Assembly: GCF_030286555.1 (NCBI RefSeq)
Contig: NZ_JASVWF010000001.1
Location: 62,001-126,000 of the forward strand
Direction: 5' to 3'
Length of the DNA: 64,000 nucleotides
From: Actinomycetospora termitidis
Lineage (GTDB): Bacteria > Actinomycetota > Actinomycetes > Mycobacteriales > Pseudonocardiaceae
In this document: positions 24,352 through 32,485 of the stretch, piece after piece
Numbering within the stretch: position 1 is the first letter of the stretch
How the letters are laid out: every line of letters begins with the position of its first letter
Notes under the pieces: model-generated
Database searches by the model: none
What the model saw: the letters and a program-made list of their open reading frames with translations, nothing else
What the model was told of the DNA's origin: nothing
Made by a program: the position numbers and the translations under genes

Positions 24352-25323
24352 CTAGTGCGCGGCCCGGTACCGCTCCCAGATCTCCGGGCGGAGCCGGCCG
24401 CGGTCCGGCACGTCCAGGCCTGCGTCGCGCGCCCAGGCGCGGACCTGTGCGGTCGTGGGCTCCGGCGCCGTGCGGGCGGCGTCGAGCGCGGACTCCGCAC
24501 CCGGGATGCGCGCGCCGATCACGGCCTCGTCCTGCGCCCACGTCGAGGCGGCGGCCAGGAAGCGGTACGTCCACTCCTCGGCCAGACCGCGGGTCTCGGT
24601 GAAGATGATCGGCACGGTCGGGTAGCGCACGGCCAGCTCGGCGATCCCGTCCGCGACGACCGCGGGTCGGACGTACTCCAGGGCGAACACCCGCGAGTAC
24701 CGCTCCTCCACGACGACGGCGGCCCGCGGCAGGGTGGCGAGCTCGGCCACGGCGTGCCGGAGCGTGGAGTTCGTCAGGCTCGAGACGAGGTCGGACAGCG
24801 ACTTGCGTTCGACGGCCGCGACGACCCGGCCCTCGACCACGACGCCGTAGTCCCCGCAGCTCAGCGCCTGCTTGCGGACCCGCACCTGCTGGCCGGCGAA
24901 CCGGTAGGCGTAGCGCTCGTGCGAGTCGACCACGATCTCCAGCTCGCCGTCGGTCCCGGCCGCCCGGGCCGTCGGCGTGCGGACCTGGGGCCGGGCCTGC
25001 TTGCGGGTGTTCGGCGACTGCCAGAACACCATCTCCCGCCCACGCGCCCGGGTGTGCACGATCTGGGACCGGCGCTCGGTGCGTCGATCGGCGATGACGT
25101 CGATCGCCGCTCCGTTCCGGCCGCACGACACGAGCGGCACCCGCTCCACGATCTCCGGCTCCGCGGGCCAGTCGGCGAGGTCGACCGGGTAGCAGAACAG
25201 TGCCTTCGTCCGCGGCCACGTGCCGGACGTCCGGAAGACGAGCCCACCCGCCGTCGGGACCCGGAGCAGGTAGGGGAGCGTCGAGTCCGGGTCCGGGTTC
25301 CGGGCGATCAGCAGCTCCGCCAC
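24352..25323 (-). CDS. ERCC4 (XPF-type) nuclease with C-terminal Lsr2-like DNA-binding domain
   Basis: A 323-residue protein. An N-terminal ~120-residue domain of unknown fold includes a basic linker. Residues about 127-250 form an ERCC4 nuclease domain: Asp in IVVDSHER, GDYGVVV, and the catalytic VERKSLSDLV, matching the ERKxxxD signature of XPF nucleases. The last ~35 residues (VRAWARDAGLDVPDRGRLRP) match the DNA-binding domain of Lsr2, the actinobacterial xenogeneic silencer. The combination suggests a structure-specific endonuclease directed to AT-rich DNA or chromatin. GTG 25323 is the start. It lies 11 bases upstream (3' side) of the VOC pseudogene start and may be cotranscribed with it. 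Confidence 0.85.
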   Translation of the reverse strand: MAELLIARNPDPDSTLPYLLRVPTAGGLVFRTSGTWPRTKALFCYPVDLADWPAEPEIVERVPLVSCGRNGAAIDVIADRRTERRSQIVHTRARGREMVFWQSPNTRKQARPQVRTPTARAAGTDGELEIVVDSHERYAYRFAGQQVRVRKQALSCGDYGVVVEGRVVAAVERKSLSDLVSSLTNSTLRHAVAELATLPRAAVVVEERYSRVFALEYVRPAVVADGIAELAVRYPTVPIIFTETRGLAEEWTYRFLAAASTWAQDEAVIGARIPGAESALDAARTAPEPTTAQVRAWARDAGLDVPDRGRLRPEIWERYRAAH

Positions 25324-25341
25324 GCCGGGGACGGTAGCGGG

Positions 25342-25854
25342 TCACATCGCGTCGACCCGCCGACCCGTCGCCGCGACGACCCGGTCGAGCAGCGGTGCGT
25401 CGTCGGACAGGGCCGTCGGAGTACCCCACAGCTGCGGCAGCGGAGCACGCGGGACGAAGTCGAGGACGTGCTCGAGGGTCGCCCGGAGCGTGGCGTCGTC
25501 GAAGGTGATCGTCCGCCCGGTGGCCTGTGCGAGGTCCCACCCGTGGACGACGACCTCGGTCAACGCGATCCGCCCCCACGTCGCGTTCGGCAGGTCGACG
25601 CCGGCCGTGGTCGAGCCCCGCCAGGCCGCCGGGTCGCGCCAGGCGACCGCGAGGCGTTCCAGCGCGACCGGCACCCCGACCCGGGGGTCCGCACGGTCGG
25701 TGTCCTCGACGCCGCCCCCGGCGACCAGGTCGAGGTGGACGAGGAGGCCGGCGACGTCGTACTCCGCGCACGGCGTGGGCCGCGTCAGGTCGGCGTCGTC
25801 GAGGGTCGCGATGAGCGCACCGGTGGACCGGCACGCGGACGTCAGGTCGATCAT
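25342..25854 (-). CDS. TIGR03086-family metal-binding protein (mycothiol-type DinB/maleylpyruvate isomerase-like)
   Basis: A 170-residue helical-bundle protein of the DinB/MDMPI superfamily. TIGR03086 features include a start with IDLTSACRST, the TPCAEYDVAGLLVHLDLVAGG block whose His is a metal ligand, and EVVVHGWDLAQATGR with a second His/Asp pair. Many relatives are mycothiol-dependent; actinobacteria use mycothiol in place of glutathione. ATG 25854 starts at the conserved MIDL; an in-frame ATG at 25887 would add 11 residues. Neighbours in the same direction are the ERCC4 nuclease and L,D-transpeptidase genes; no functional link is evident. Confidence 0.8.
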   Translation of the reverse strand: MIDLTSACRSTGALIATLDDADLTRPTPCAEYDVAGLLVHLDLVAGGGVEDTDRADPRVGVPVALERLAVAWRDPAAWRGSTTAGVDLPNATWGRIALTEVVVHGWDLAQATGRTITFDDATLRATLEHVLDFVPRAPLPQLWGTPTALSDDAPLLDRVVAATGRRVDAM

Positions 25855-25891
25855 GTGGGTAGGACCGCCGACGCCGGCCGGACTCATCGGT

Positions 25892-26377
25892 CTACTCGAC
25901 GATCTGCACCTCGTCGCCCGGGTGGAGCGCGTCGAAGAAGGTCCGCGCGTCCTCGTCGTCGAGGTGGATGCACCCCGCCGACGCGCGGCTCAGGCTGCCG
26001 CCGTGCAGGGCGCGACCCTGGTCGTCGAAGAACACCGACCACGGCATCGCGGCGTTGCGGACCTCCTTGCTGACGTGGTCGCGGTCCTTGCGCTGGACGT
26101 GGAACGTGCCGGTCGGCGTCGGGTTCCGGCGCGAGCCGGTCGTGACGGGCACCGGCCCCTCGGTCACCGTCCCGTCGTCGAGCAGCCACGCGCGGTGCCG
26201 GCTCAGGTCGACGCAGACGTCGGCCGAGGCCGCGCACGGCGTCGAGCGGTCCGGTCCGGTGGCCGGCCCGGCGACGGCGGGCTGTGCGACGACGGCGGGC
26301 ACGGCCACGGCTGCGGCGACCACGGCCGTCGAACGCAGGCCCATCGAGTTCCGGGCTCGGCGATGTCGTGCACCCAC
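25892..26377 (-). CDS. L,D-transpeptidase (YkuD), secreted
   Basis: A 161-residue secreted enzyme. GTG 26377 is chosen for its GGGGGGAG ribosome site 5 bases upstream. A signal peptide (STAVVAAAVAVPAVVAQPAVA) is followed by a short disulfide-capable segment (CAASADVCVDL) and a YkuD domain: PTGTFHVQRKDRDH, then the catalytic block LHGGSLSRASAGCIHL, with the His and nucleophile Cys of the HxGxx...SxGC signature. These enzymes form 3-3 cross-links in peptidoglycan or attach proteins to it. At about 130 residues, the mature form is a minimal single-domain type without Ig-like modules. Confidence 0.87.
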   Translation of the reverse strand: MGARHRRARNSMGLRSTAVVAAAVAVPAVVAQPAVAGPATGPDRSTPCAASADVCVDLSRHRAWLLDDGTVTEGPVPVTTGSRRNPTPTGTFHVQRKDRDHVSKEVRNAAMPWSVFFDDQGRALHGGSLSRASAGCIHLDDEDARTFFDALHPGDEVQIVE

Positions 26378-26462
26378 GGTGTCTCCCCCCGGGACGCGGT
26401 TGGGTTCGCCCGGAGCGTTCCCACGCGACACGCCGCCCACGCATCGCTTCGCCCGGCCGGGG

Positions 26463-27809
26463 TCAGCCCCACCCGTCGTCGGGAACGCCTCCGGGGATCA
26501 CGTCGCCCGGCGCGTAGGGCTCGCGGGTGAAGACGAAGCTGCCGAGGTCGAGGTGGCTCAGCGACCCGTCGTCGCGGCGCACGGCCCGCAGCGTCTCCCC
26601 CGCGTAGTAGCCGTCGAGGCCGAGCCAGGTGCCGTCCGGGCCGGGCCGGAACCGCGAGGTCCGCGCGCCGCCGCCGAGCCCGCCGATCGTCAGCTCGTCG
26701 GCACCGCGGAGGCGCAGGGCGACCGGCGACGCGCCCCAGTACCAGGGGCCGAGGAGCTCCCTGACCTCGGCGTTCACGACGGCCGGTCGCCACGGCTCGG
26801 GCAGTCGGGGCTCGCGCTCGGCGACGATGCCGATCAGGTCGCCGACGCAGGCACCGATCGCCGGGCCGGAGGTGGCGTTGGCGAACGCGACCGCCGCGAG
26901 GTCCTCGGCGGGGTCGACCCACAGCGTCGCGACGAAGCCCGGCATCGACCCGGTGTGCCCGGCCAGCGCGCGGCCGCCGTGGCGCAGCAGCTGCAGGCCG
27001 AGCCCCTGGGAGTGGTCGGCATCGCCGGCCTCCGAGGGCGCCGACGGCCGACGCATCTCCTCGACCGACGCCGCGGACAGGACCCGGTCGTCGCCGTGGA
27101 GCAGGAGGTCGCCGAAGCGGGCGAGGTCGGTCGTCGTCGACCAGAGCTGGCCCGCCGGGGCCATCAACCCGGCGTCGTGCGCGGGCTCGGGGTGCAGGAG
27201 GTCGGCCCAGGGGTGGACGGCCCACCCCTGCGCGTGCGGAGCGGTCGGTGCGTACGTCGTGCGGGTCATGCCGAGCGGCTCGAGGACCTCACGCGTGGCC
27301 GCGGTGAACCAGTCGTGGCCACGCATCCGCCCGACGAGCGCGCCGAGCAGCCCGAACCCGACGTTGGAGTAGTGGTGCCGCCGGCCGGGCGCCCGCAGCG
27401 GCGGTTCGGCGACGAGACTGCAGAGGTCGGGGCGGACCGCCCCGTCGGAGCGCTCCCACCACGGCGCACCGGTCTCCGACGGGAGCCCGGAGGAGTGTGC
27501 GAGGAGCTGCGCGATCGTCGCGTCCGGTACCGGCGTGTCGGTGAGGTGGTCGCCGAGCCGGTCGTCGAGGTCCAGCCGGCCCTCGTCGCGCAGCCGCATG
27601 ACCAGGATCGCGACCACGGTCTTGGTGATCGAACCGATGCGGTACTGCGTGTCGTCGGTGGGCGGGGCGCCGTCCACCTCGCCGCGGGCGCCGGTCCAGA
27701 CGATCTCCCGGCCGCGCAGCACCGCGCCCGCCATCGACGGGGCGCGCCCGCGGGACTGCTCGACGGCGAGGCGGTGGGTCAGGGCGTACGCGGTGGAGTC
27801 GAGCAGCAC
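26463..27809 (-). CDS. Serine hydrolase, beta-lactamase/D-Ala-D-Ala carboxypeptidase-like
   Basis: A 448-residue class C beta-lactamase-fold hydrolase. The nucleophile Ser is in GSITK (SxxK motif), the Tyr in HYSNVGFG (YxN) and the third motif is GHTGSMPG. No signal peptide is found, so it is probably cytosolic and more like esterase EstB-type members than a wall enzyme. GTG 27809 is chosen because it starts at VLLDSTAYALTHRL, typical for the family; the frame continues upstream but only in the shadow of the DUF2795 gene. A C-terminal ~120-residue extension (LGPWYWGASPVALRL) resembles the lipocalin-like domain found in this group. Substrate unknown. Confidence 0.85.
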   Translation of the reverse strand: MLLDSTAYALTHRLAVEQSRGRAPSMAGAVLRGREIVWTGARGEVDGAPPTDDTQYRIGSITKTVVAILVMRLRDEGRLDLDDRLGDHLTDTPVPDATIAQLLAHSSGLPSETGAPWWERSDGAVRPDLCSLVAEPPLRAPGRRHHYSNVGFGLLGALVGRMRGHDWFTAATREVLEPLGMTRTTYAPTAPHAQGWAVHPWADLLHPEPAHDAGLMAPAGQLWSTTTDLARFGDLLLHGDDRVLSAASVEEMRRPSAPSEAGDADHSQGLGLQLLRHGGRALAGHTGSMPGFVATLWVDPAEDLAAVAFANATSGPAIGACVGDLIGIVAEREPRLPEPWRPAVVNAEVRELLGPWYWGASPVALRLRGADELTIGGLGGGARTSRFRPGPDGTWLGLDGYYAGETLRAVRRDDGSLSHLDLGSFVFTREPYAPGDVIPGGVPDDGWG

Positions 27810-27825
27810 CGCGCCAGTCTGCCGG

Positions 27826-28077
27826 TCAGTTCGCGGGGCGACCCGTGCCGTCGTCGGTGTCGCCGCGCTCGGCGGGGTGGTCGTTCTCGGTGAGCGACAC
27901 GGAGGCGACGACCTCGGACGCGCTGCCGTACTCGACCGGCGGGATCGCGCGGATCGCGCGGACCGTCTGCTCGTCACCGGCCTGCTCGGCGGCCACCACG
28001 AGCGTGTCGCGGTCGGCCGGGAACGACTGTCCGTTCAGCACGGCGTCGAGGCGGGAACGGGTGGTGGAGGCAGCCAT
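27826..28077 (-). CDS. DUF2795 domain protein
   Basis: An 83-residue acidic protein with a DUF2795 pattern in its first ~60 residues (LDAVLNGQSFPADRDTLVVA, then VRAIRAIPPVEYGSASEVVAS), a small helical domain common in actinobacteria. The tail (ENDHPAERGDTDDGTGRP) is disordered and charged. Function is not known. ATG 28077 is used. It lies 16 bases before the serine hydrolase start on the same strand and may be cotranscribed; it is divergent from the F420-dependent enzyme, 59 bases apart. Confidence 0.8.
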   Translation of the reverse strand: MAASTTRSRLDAVLNGQSFPADRDTLVVAAEQAGDEQTVRAIRAIPPVEYGSASEVVASVSLTENDHPAERGDTDDGTGRPAN

Positions 28078-28136
28078 GGGCGCAGGTGCCCGACGCGCGG
28101 CGCGTGCACACGTCGTCCTGGTGGGTAGCTCGGCCC

Positions 28137-29090
28137 ATGACCTCCTACGGCTACTTCCTGTCCTGCGAGCAGTACGGGCCGCACGAGCTGATCGACCAGG
28201 CCCGGCGGGCCGAGGCGGCCGGCTTCGAGCGCCTGTGGATCTCCGACCACTTCCACCCGTGGAACGACGCCCAGGGCCAGAGTCCCTTCGTGTGGGGCGT
28301 CCTCGGCGCGCTGTCGCAGGTGACGTCGCTGCTGGTGACGACCGCGGTGACCGCGCCGATCATGCGCATCCACCCGGCGATCCTCGCCCAGGCCACGGCC
28401 ACCGCGGCCGTGCAGCTCGAGGGCCGGTTCGTGTTCGGCGTCGGCTCCGGCGAGGCGCTCAACGAGCACGTGCTCGGGGACCCGTGGCCGCCGATCGGCG
28501 AGCGGCTGGAGATGCTCGAGGAGGCGATCGGGCTGATCCGACGGATGCACGAGGGCGGCGTGGTGAACCACCGCGGGAAGCACTACCGGGTCACCGACGC
28601 GCGCATCTACACGCTCCCCGAGAACCCGGTCCCGATCTACGTCTCCGGGTTCGGCGAGCAGGCCACCGAGCTCGCGGCGCGTATCGGCGACGGGTACTGC
28701 GGGGTCGCGCCGGACGCGTCGCTGCTGCGGACCTACCGGGACGCGGGCGGGACGGGGCCGACCCAGGGCGGCACCAAGGTCTGCTGGGGCGACGACCGCG
28801 AGGCGATGATCGACCACGCGCACCGGATGTGGCCGAACGACGCCTTCCCGGGCCAGCTCGCCCAGACCCTCCCCCGCCCGTCGGACTTCGAGGACACCGC
28901 GCAGCTGCTCTCCCGCGATGAGGTGCCCGGCCTGTTCGCGTGCGGGTCGGACGTCGACGAGCACGTCTCCCAGCTGCGCTCCTACGCCGACGCCGGCTAC
29001 GACGAGGTGTACGTCCAGCAGATCGGGCCGGACAAGGACGGCTTCTTCGCGGCCTACGAGAAGGAGGTGCTCCCGGCCCTGCGTGGCTAG
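28137..29090 (+). CDS. F420-dependent LLM-class oxidoreductase (TIGR03557, G6PDH-like)
   Basis: A 317-residue luciferase-like TIM barrel protein of the F420 group, as shown by YGYFLSCEQYGPHELIDQA, the ISDHFHPWNDAQGQSPFVW block whose His is near the F420 ring, and FVFGVGSGEALNEHVLGDPW. These are the marks of the TIGR03557 family, related to F420-dependent glucose-6-phosphate dehydrogenase. It should transfer hydride between an unknown substrate and coenzyme F420 in the cytosol. ATG 28137 is set by the conserved MTSYGYFLS. A methyltransferase gene follows after 9 bases. Confidence 0.9.
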   Translation: MTSYGYFLSCEQYGPHELIDQARRAEAAGFERLWISDHFHPWNDAQGQSPFVWGVLGALSQVTSLLVTTAVTAPIMRIHPAILAQATATAAVQLEGRFVFGVGSGEALNEHVLGDPWPPIGERLEMLEEAIGLIRRMHEGGVVNHRGKHYRVTDARIYTLPENPVPIYVSGFGEQATELAARIGDGYCGVAPDASLLRTYRDAGGTGPTQGGTKVCWGDDREAMIDHAHRMWPNDAFPGQLAQTLPRPSDFEDTAQLLSRDEVPGLFACGSDVDEHVSQLRSYADAGYDEVYVQQIGPDKDGFFAAYEKEVLPALRG

Positions 29091-29099
29091 GGTCGCGGC

Positions 29100-29699
29100 G
29101 TGGGCATGTGGTCGGAGCAGGTGGTCCCGCGGGTCACCGACCTGGCACTGGGGCGGGAGCCGGTGACCCGGCTGCGACGGCGGGCGCTCGCGCCGGCCCG
29201 GGGCGTCGTGCTGGACCTCGGCGCCGGGTCCGCCCCGAACCTCCCGCTGATGCCACCCGCCGTCGTGAAGGTGCTGGGGGTGGAGCCGTCGACGACGGCA
29301 CGGCGGCTGGCCCGGCGGCGGACGGGGCCGTCGCTGGAGTGGGTGGGACTGGACGGAGCGTCGCTGGAGCTGCCCGACGAGGCGGTGGACACCGTCGTCA
29401 GCACCTTCACGCTGTGCACGATCCCGGACCTCGACGCGGCACTGCACGAGGCGCGGCGGGTGCTGCGGCCGGACGGGCGGTTCCTGTTCCTCGACCACGG
29501 CCTCGCCCCGGACGAGCGGGTGCAGCGGTGGCAGCACCGCCTCACGGGTGTGCAGCAGCGGGTGTTCGCGGGCTGCCACCTGGAGCGCGCGATCGACCGG
29601 CGGGTGTCCGCGGCCGGGTTCGTCATCGAGTCGCTGGAGCACGCCGCGATGCCGGGCCCGTCGGTGCTGAACCACCTCTACCTCGGGTGTGCCGCCTGA
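29100..29699 (+). CDS. Class I SAM-dependent methyltransferase
   Basis: A 199-residue methyltransferase. Motif I is VVLDLGAGSAPN (residues 36-47), the acidic end of strand 2 is in VLGVEPS, motif post-I/II is VDTVVSTFTLCTIPDLDAAL and motif III is RVLRPDGRFLFLDHG. The pattern fits the small UbiE/phospholipid N-methyltransferase-like type with no extra substrate domain. GTG 29100 is the start, with ATG 29106 the alternative. It follows the F420-dependent gene by 9 bases and is probably in the same transcript. Substrate unknown. Confidence 0.88.
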   Translation: MGMWSEQVVPRVTDLALGREPVTRLRRRALAPARGVVLDLGAGSAPNLPLMPPAVVKVLGVEPSTTARRLARRRTGPSLEWVGLDGASLELPDEAVDTVVSTFTLCTIPDLDAALHEARRVLRPDGRFLFLDHGLAPDERVQRWQHRLTGVQQRVFAGCHLERAIDRRVSAAGFVIESLEHAAMPGPSVLNHLYLGCAA

Positions 29700-29742
29700 C
29701 ACGGGACGATTGGGACGGCACCGGGGGAGCCACCCCGTCGTC

Positions 29743-30381
29743 ATGAAGGTCACCGTGTTCGGCGCGACCGGCGGGGTCGGTCGCTTCGTCCTGCACCACC
29801 TGCTCGCGGACGAGCACGAGGTGACGGCGTTCGTCCGCTCCCCCGAGAAGCTCGGGGACCTCGAGTACGCCGTCGACGTGGTCTCCGCGGAGCTCTCCGA
29901 CGCCGACGCGGTGGCACGCGCGACCGAGGACGCGGACGCGGTGATCACGGCCTACGGCCCGCCGATCGACCCGCTCGTCGCGAGCGGCCCGCTCACCGAG
30001 GGCACGCGGACGATCGTCAAGGCGATGCACGCGGCCGGGGTGCGCCGGCTGGTGTCCCTCGCGACGGTCAGCGTCCCCGACCCGCGCGACCGGCCGCGGC
30101 TGTTCGACCGCCTCGTGCCGATCGGGATCGGGCTGCTCATCCCGGGGGCGCTCGCCGAGGTGCAGGGCATCCACGAGGTCGTCTCGACCTCCGACCTCGA
30201 CTGGACGGTCGCCCGGATGTTCGCCCCGATCGACGTGCCGGGCGGCAACCCGGTCCGTGCGGGCTTCCTGGGTGTCGACCCGATCGGCGTCGAGATGGCC
30301 CGCGCCGACGTGGCCCGGTTCCTCGTCGATCAGCTGACGAGCACCGAGTACGTCGGCGCGGCTCCCGCGATCAGCAACTGA
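29743..30381 (+). CDS. NAD(P)-binding atypical SDR (NmrA/BVR-B-like)
   Basis: A 212-residue Rossmann protein. The nucleotide motif is GATGGVGRFV at residues 7-16, followed by TAFVRSPEKLGDLE, where the Arg suggests NADPH, and VSLATVSVPDPRD. The typical classical SDR YxxxK is absent, which places it in the atypical group with biliverdin reductase B or NmrA-like sensors. It may be a reductase of flavins or quinones, or a redox sensor. ATG 29743 starts directly at the glycine motif (MKVTVFGATGG). It follows the methyltransferase by 43 bases. Confidence 0.85.
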   Translation: MKVTVFGATGGVGRFVLHHLLADEHEVTAFVRSPEKLGDLEYAVDVVSAELSDADAVARATEDADAVITAYGPPIDPLVASGPLTEGTRTIVKAMHAAGVRRLVSLATVSVPDPRDRPRLFDRLVPIGIGLLIPGALAEVQGIHEVVSTSDLDWTVARMFAPIDVPGGNPVRAGFLGVDPIGVEMARADVARFLVDQLTSTEYVGAAPAISN

Positions 30382-30384
30382 TCC

Positions 30385-31782
30385 TCAGAGTCCGTAGGTC
30401 TCCAGGAGCCGCAGCCACACCTCCGACATCGTCGGGAACGACGGGACCGCGTGCCACAGGCGTGACAGGGGCACCTCCCCGACGACCGCGATCGTCGCCG
30501 CATGGACCATGTCGGCGACGTCCTGCCCGACGAAGGTCGCGCCGACGATCACCTCGCGCTCGGTGTCGACGACGATCGTGGCGAACCCGTCGTAGCCGTC
30601 GGCCTGCAGCGAGCCGCCCGCGACGTTCCCGATCTCGTAGGACACCGACCGCACCGGCAGTCCCTCGGCCCGTGCGGCGTCCTCGGTGTACCCGACCGCC
30701 GCGATCTGCGGGTCCGTGAAGATCACCTGCGGGACGGCGGTGTGCTCGGCCGTGGTCGCGTGGTGCGAGTACCGGCCGCCGAGCTGCTGCCCCCGGGCCC
30801 GCGCCACGATCACGTCGCCGCAGATGCGGGCCTGGTACTTGCCCATGTGCGTCAGCTTCGCGCCGGTCGAGGCGTCGCCGACGGCGTAGAGCCAGTCGGC
30901 CAGCACCGTCGTCGTGTCGTCGGCCGGTAGCGGCTTCCCCGGCTCCAGACCGACCGTCTCCAGGCCTATGTCGGACGTCGCCGGCTTCCGGCCCGCGGCG
31001 ACGAGCAGTTCGTCGCCGGTCACCTCGGACCCGTCGTCGAGGGTCGCGGTGACGGCGCCGTCGGAGCGCCGGACCGCCGTCATCGACGTCCCGAGCCGCA
31101 CGTCCACCCCGTCGGCCTCCAGCGAGGCCTGCAGCCGGCGCGCGGCCTCGGGCTCCACGCCGGGCACCAGGCGCTCGCCGTGCTGGACGAGGGTCACCTG
31201 CGCGCCGAGGCGCTGGTAGGCGGTCGCCATCTCGACGCCGACCACGCCGCCGCCGAGGATCAGCAGCGACGACGGGACGTCCTTGACCTGTGTCGCGTCG
31301 CGGTTCGTCCAGGCACCGACGTCGGCGATGCCGTCAATCGGTGGGTAGGTCGGCACGGACCCCGTCGCGACGACGACCGCCCGCGCGGTCACGGAGGTCG
31401 TCGTCCCGTCGTCGTGGGTGACCTCCACGGCCCGCTCGCCGGTCAGCCGGCCGCGCCCGCGCAGCAGCGTGATGCCGGCGCCGGAGAGCCAGTCGGCCTG
31501 CGAGGAGTCGTCCTCGGCGGCGAACTGGTCACGGCGCTCGAGCACCTTCGCGACGTCGACCGGGCCCGAGGCCACGCCCGGCATGCGGTCCACGGCGGCC
31601 TTGAGGTCGACCGGGCGGAGCAGCGCCTTCGACGGGATGCACGCGTAGTACGAGCACTCGCCGCCGACGAGCCCGGCCTCGACGATCGCCGCGCTGAGTC
31701 CCTGCTGGTGGGCGCGGTCGGCGGCGTTCTCGCCGACCGGGCCGGCACCGATCACCACGACGTCGACATCGAGGTCAGCCAT
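30385..31782 (-). CDS. FAD/NAD(P)-dependent disulfide oxidoreductase (dihydrolipoamide/mercuric reductase-like)
   Basis: A 465-residue flavoprotein of the class I pyridine-nucleotide disulfide reductase family. FAD motif VVIGAGPVGENAA (residues 9-21), redox pair in GGECSYYACIPSK (CxxxxC spacing as in lipoamide dehydrogenase, with unusual middle residues), NAD(P) motif LILGGGVVGVEMA, second FAD motif LYAVGDAS and C-terminal HAVPSFPTMSE with the catalytic His/Glu. It should pass electrons from NAD(P)H to a disulfide or metal. ATG 31782 overlaps the end of the flavin reductase gene by 8 bases. Last gene of a three-gene redox operon. Confidence 0.88.
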   Translation of the reverse strand: MADLDVDVVVIGAGPVGENAADRAHQQGLSAAIVEAGLVGGECSYYACIPSKALLRPVDLKAAVDRMPGVASGPVDVAKVLERRDQFAAEDDSSQADWLSGAGITLLRGRGRLTGERAVEVTHDDGTTTSVTARAVVVATGSVPTYPPIDGIADVGAWTNRDATQVKDVPSSLLILGGGVVGVEMATAYQRLGAQVTLVQHGERLVPGVEPEAARRLQASLEADGVDVRLGTSMTAVRRSDGAVTATLDDGSEVTGDELLVAAGRKPATSDIGLETVGLEPGKPLPADDTTTVLADWLYAVGDASTGAKLTHMGKYQARICGDVIVARARGQQLGGRYSHHATTAEHTAVPQVIFTDPQIAAVGYTEDAARAEGLPVRSVSYEIGNVAGGSLQADGYDGFATIVVDTEREVIVGATFVGQDVADMVHAATIAVVGEVPLSRLWHAVPSFPTMSEVWLRLLETYGL

Positions 31783-32485
31783 CGTCCTCCGTCCCTCCCG
31801 TCGGGCCGAACCGTTCGACCCGGATGCTGGCGTCGGGCTGCCCGGCCGCCTGCAGGTACGACTCCATCGCGAGGGTGAATCGTGCCGATCCGCACACGAA
31901 CGCGGTAGCGCCCGGGTCGGCGATCGCCCCGATCACCGCCGCGTCGAGGCGCGACCCGCCCTTCTGCCGCGACCGTGCGATCAGCGCCCCGGCGGCCTCG
32001 AGCTCCTCGCGGTAGGGCAGGTGCTCGTCGGTCCACGCGGACACCGCGAGCGAGAGCAGCTCGGGGTGCCCCGTCTCCTGCGCGTGCCGCAGCATCGAGA
32101 CGAGCGGCGCGACCCCGCTCCCGCCGCCGATCCCCAGCGCCGGCGTCCGGCCGTCCCAGGCGAACCACCGCCCGATCGGTCCACGGCACTCGAGCTCGTC
32201 GCCCGGCTCGACGACCTCGGAGACGAAGCCGGACACCTCGCCGTCGGGAACCTTCTCCACGTACAGCTCGACGAGGTCGTCGGACGGGGCGGACACCGTC
32301 GAGTAGGAGCGGCTCGCGGTGTAGCCGTCCTCCGCGCGCAGCCGCAGCACGTAGTGCTGACCGGGCCGGTGGACGACGCGGTCGGGGACCTCGAGGCGCA
32401 GGATCACCGCGATGTCGCCGTGGTGACGGACGTCCACCACCCGCGCGTCGCGCCAGATCGCGGCGCGCTGGGCGTCAGTCGCCAT
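31775..32485 (-). CDS. FAD-binding ferredoxin/flavin reductase-type protein
   Basis: A 236-residue protein of the ferredoxin-NADP reductase fold. The FAD motif RSYSTVSAP (RxYS) is near residue 59, EVSGFVSEVVEPGDELECRG is the usual second flavin segment, IGGGSGVAPLVSMLRHA is the nucleotide-binding motif and FVCGSARF the C-terminal CG motif. No iron-sulfur domain is attached. It overlaps the sulfite-oxidase-like gene upstream (32475-32485) and the disulfide reductase downstream (31775-31782). The overlaps suggest it acts with the molybdoenzyme, probably passing electrons between NAD(P)H and that protein. Confidence 0.88.
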   Translation of the reverse strand: MATDAQRAAIWRDARVVDVRHHGDIAVILRLEVPDRVVHRPGQHYVLRLRAEDGYTASRSYSTVSAPSDDLVELYVEKVPDGEVSGFVSEVVEPGDELECRGPIGRWFAWDGRTPALGIGGGSGVAPLVSMLRHAQETGHPELLSLAVSAWTDEHLPYREELEAAGALIARSRQKGGSRLDAAVIGAIADPGATAFVCGSARFTLAMESYLQAAGQPDASIRVERFGPTGGTEDDG

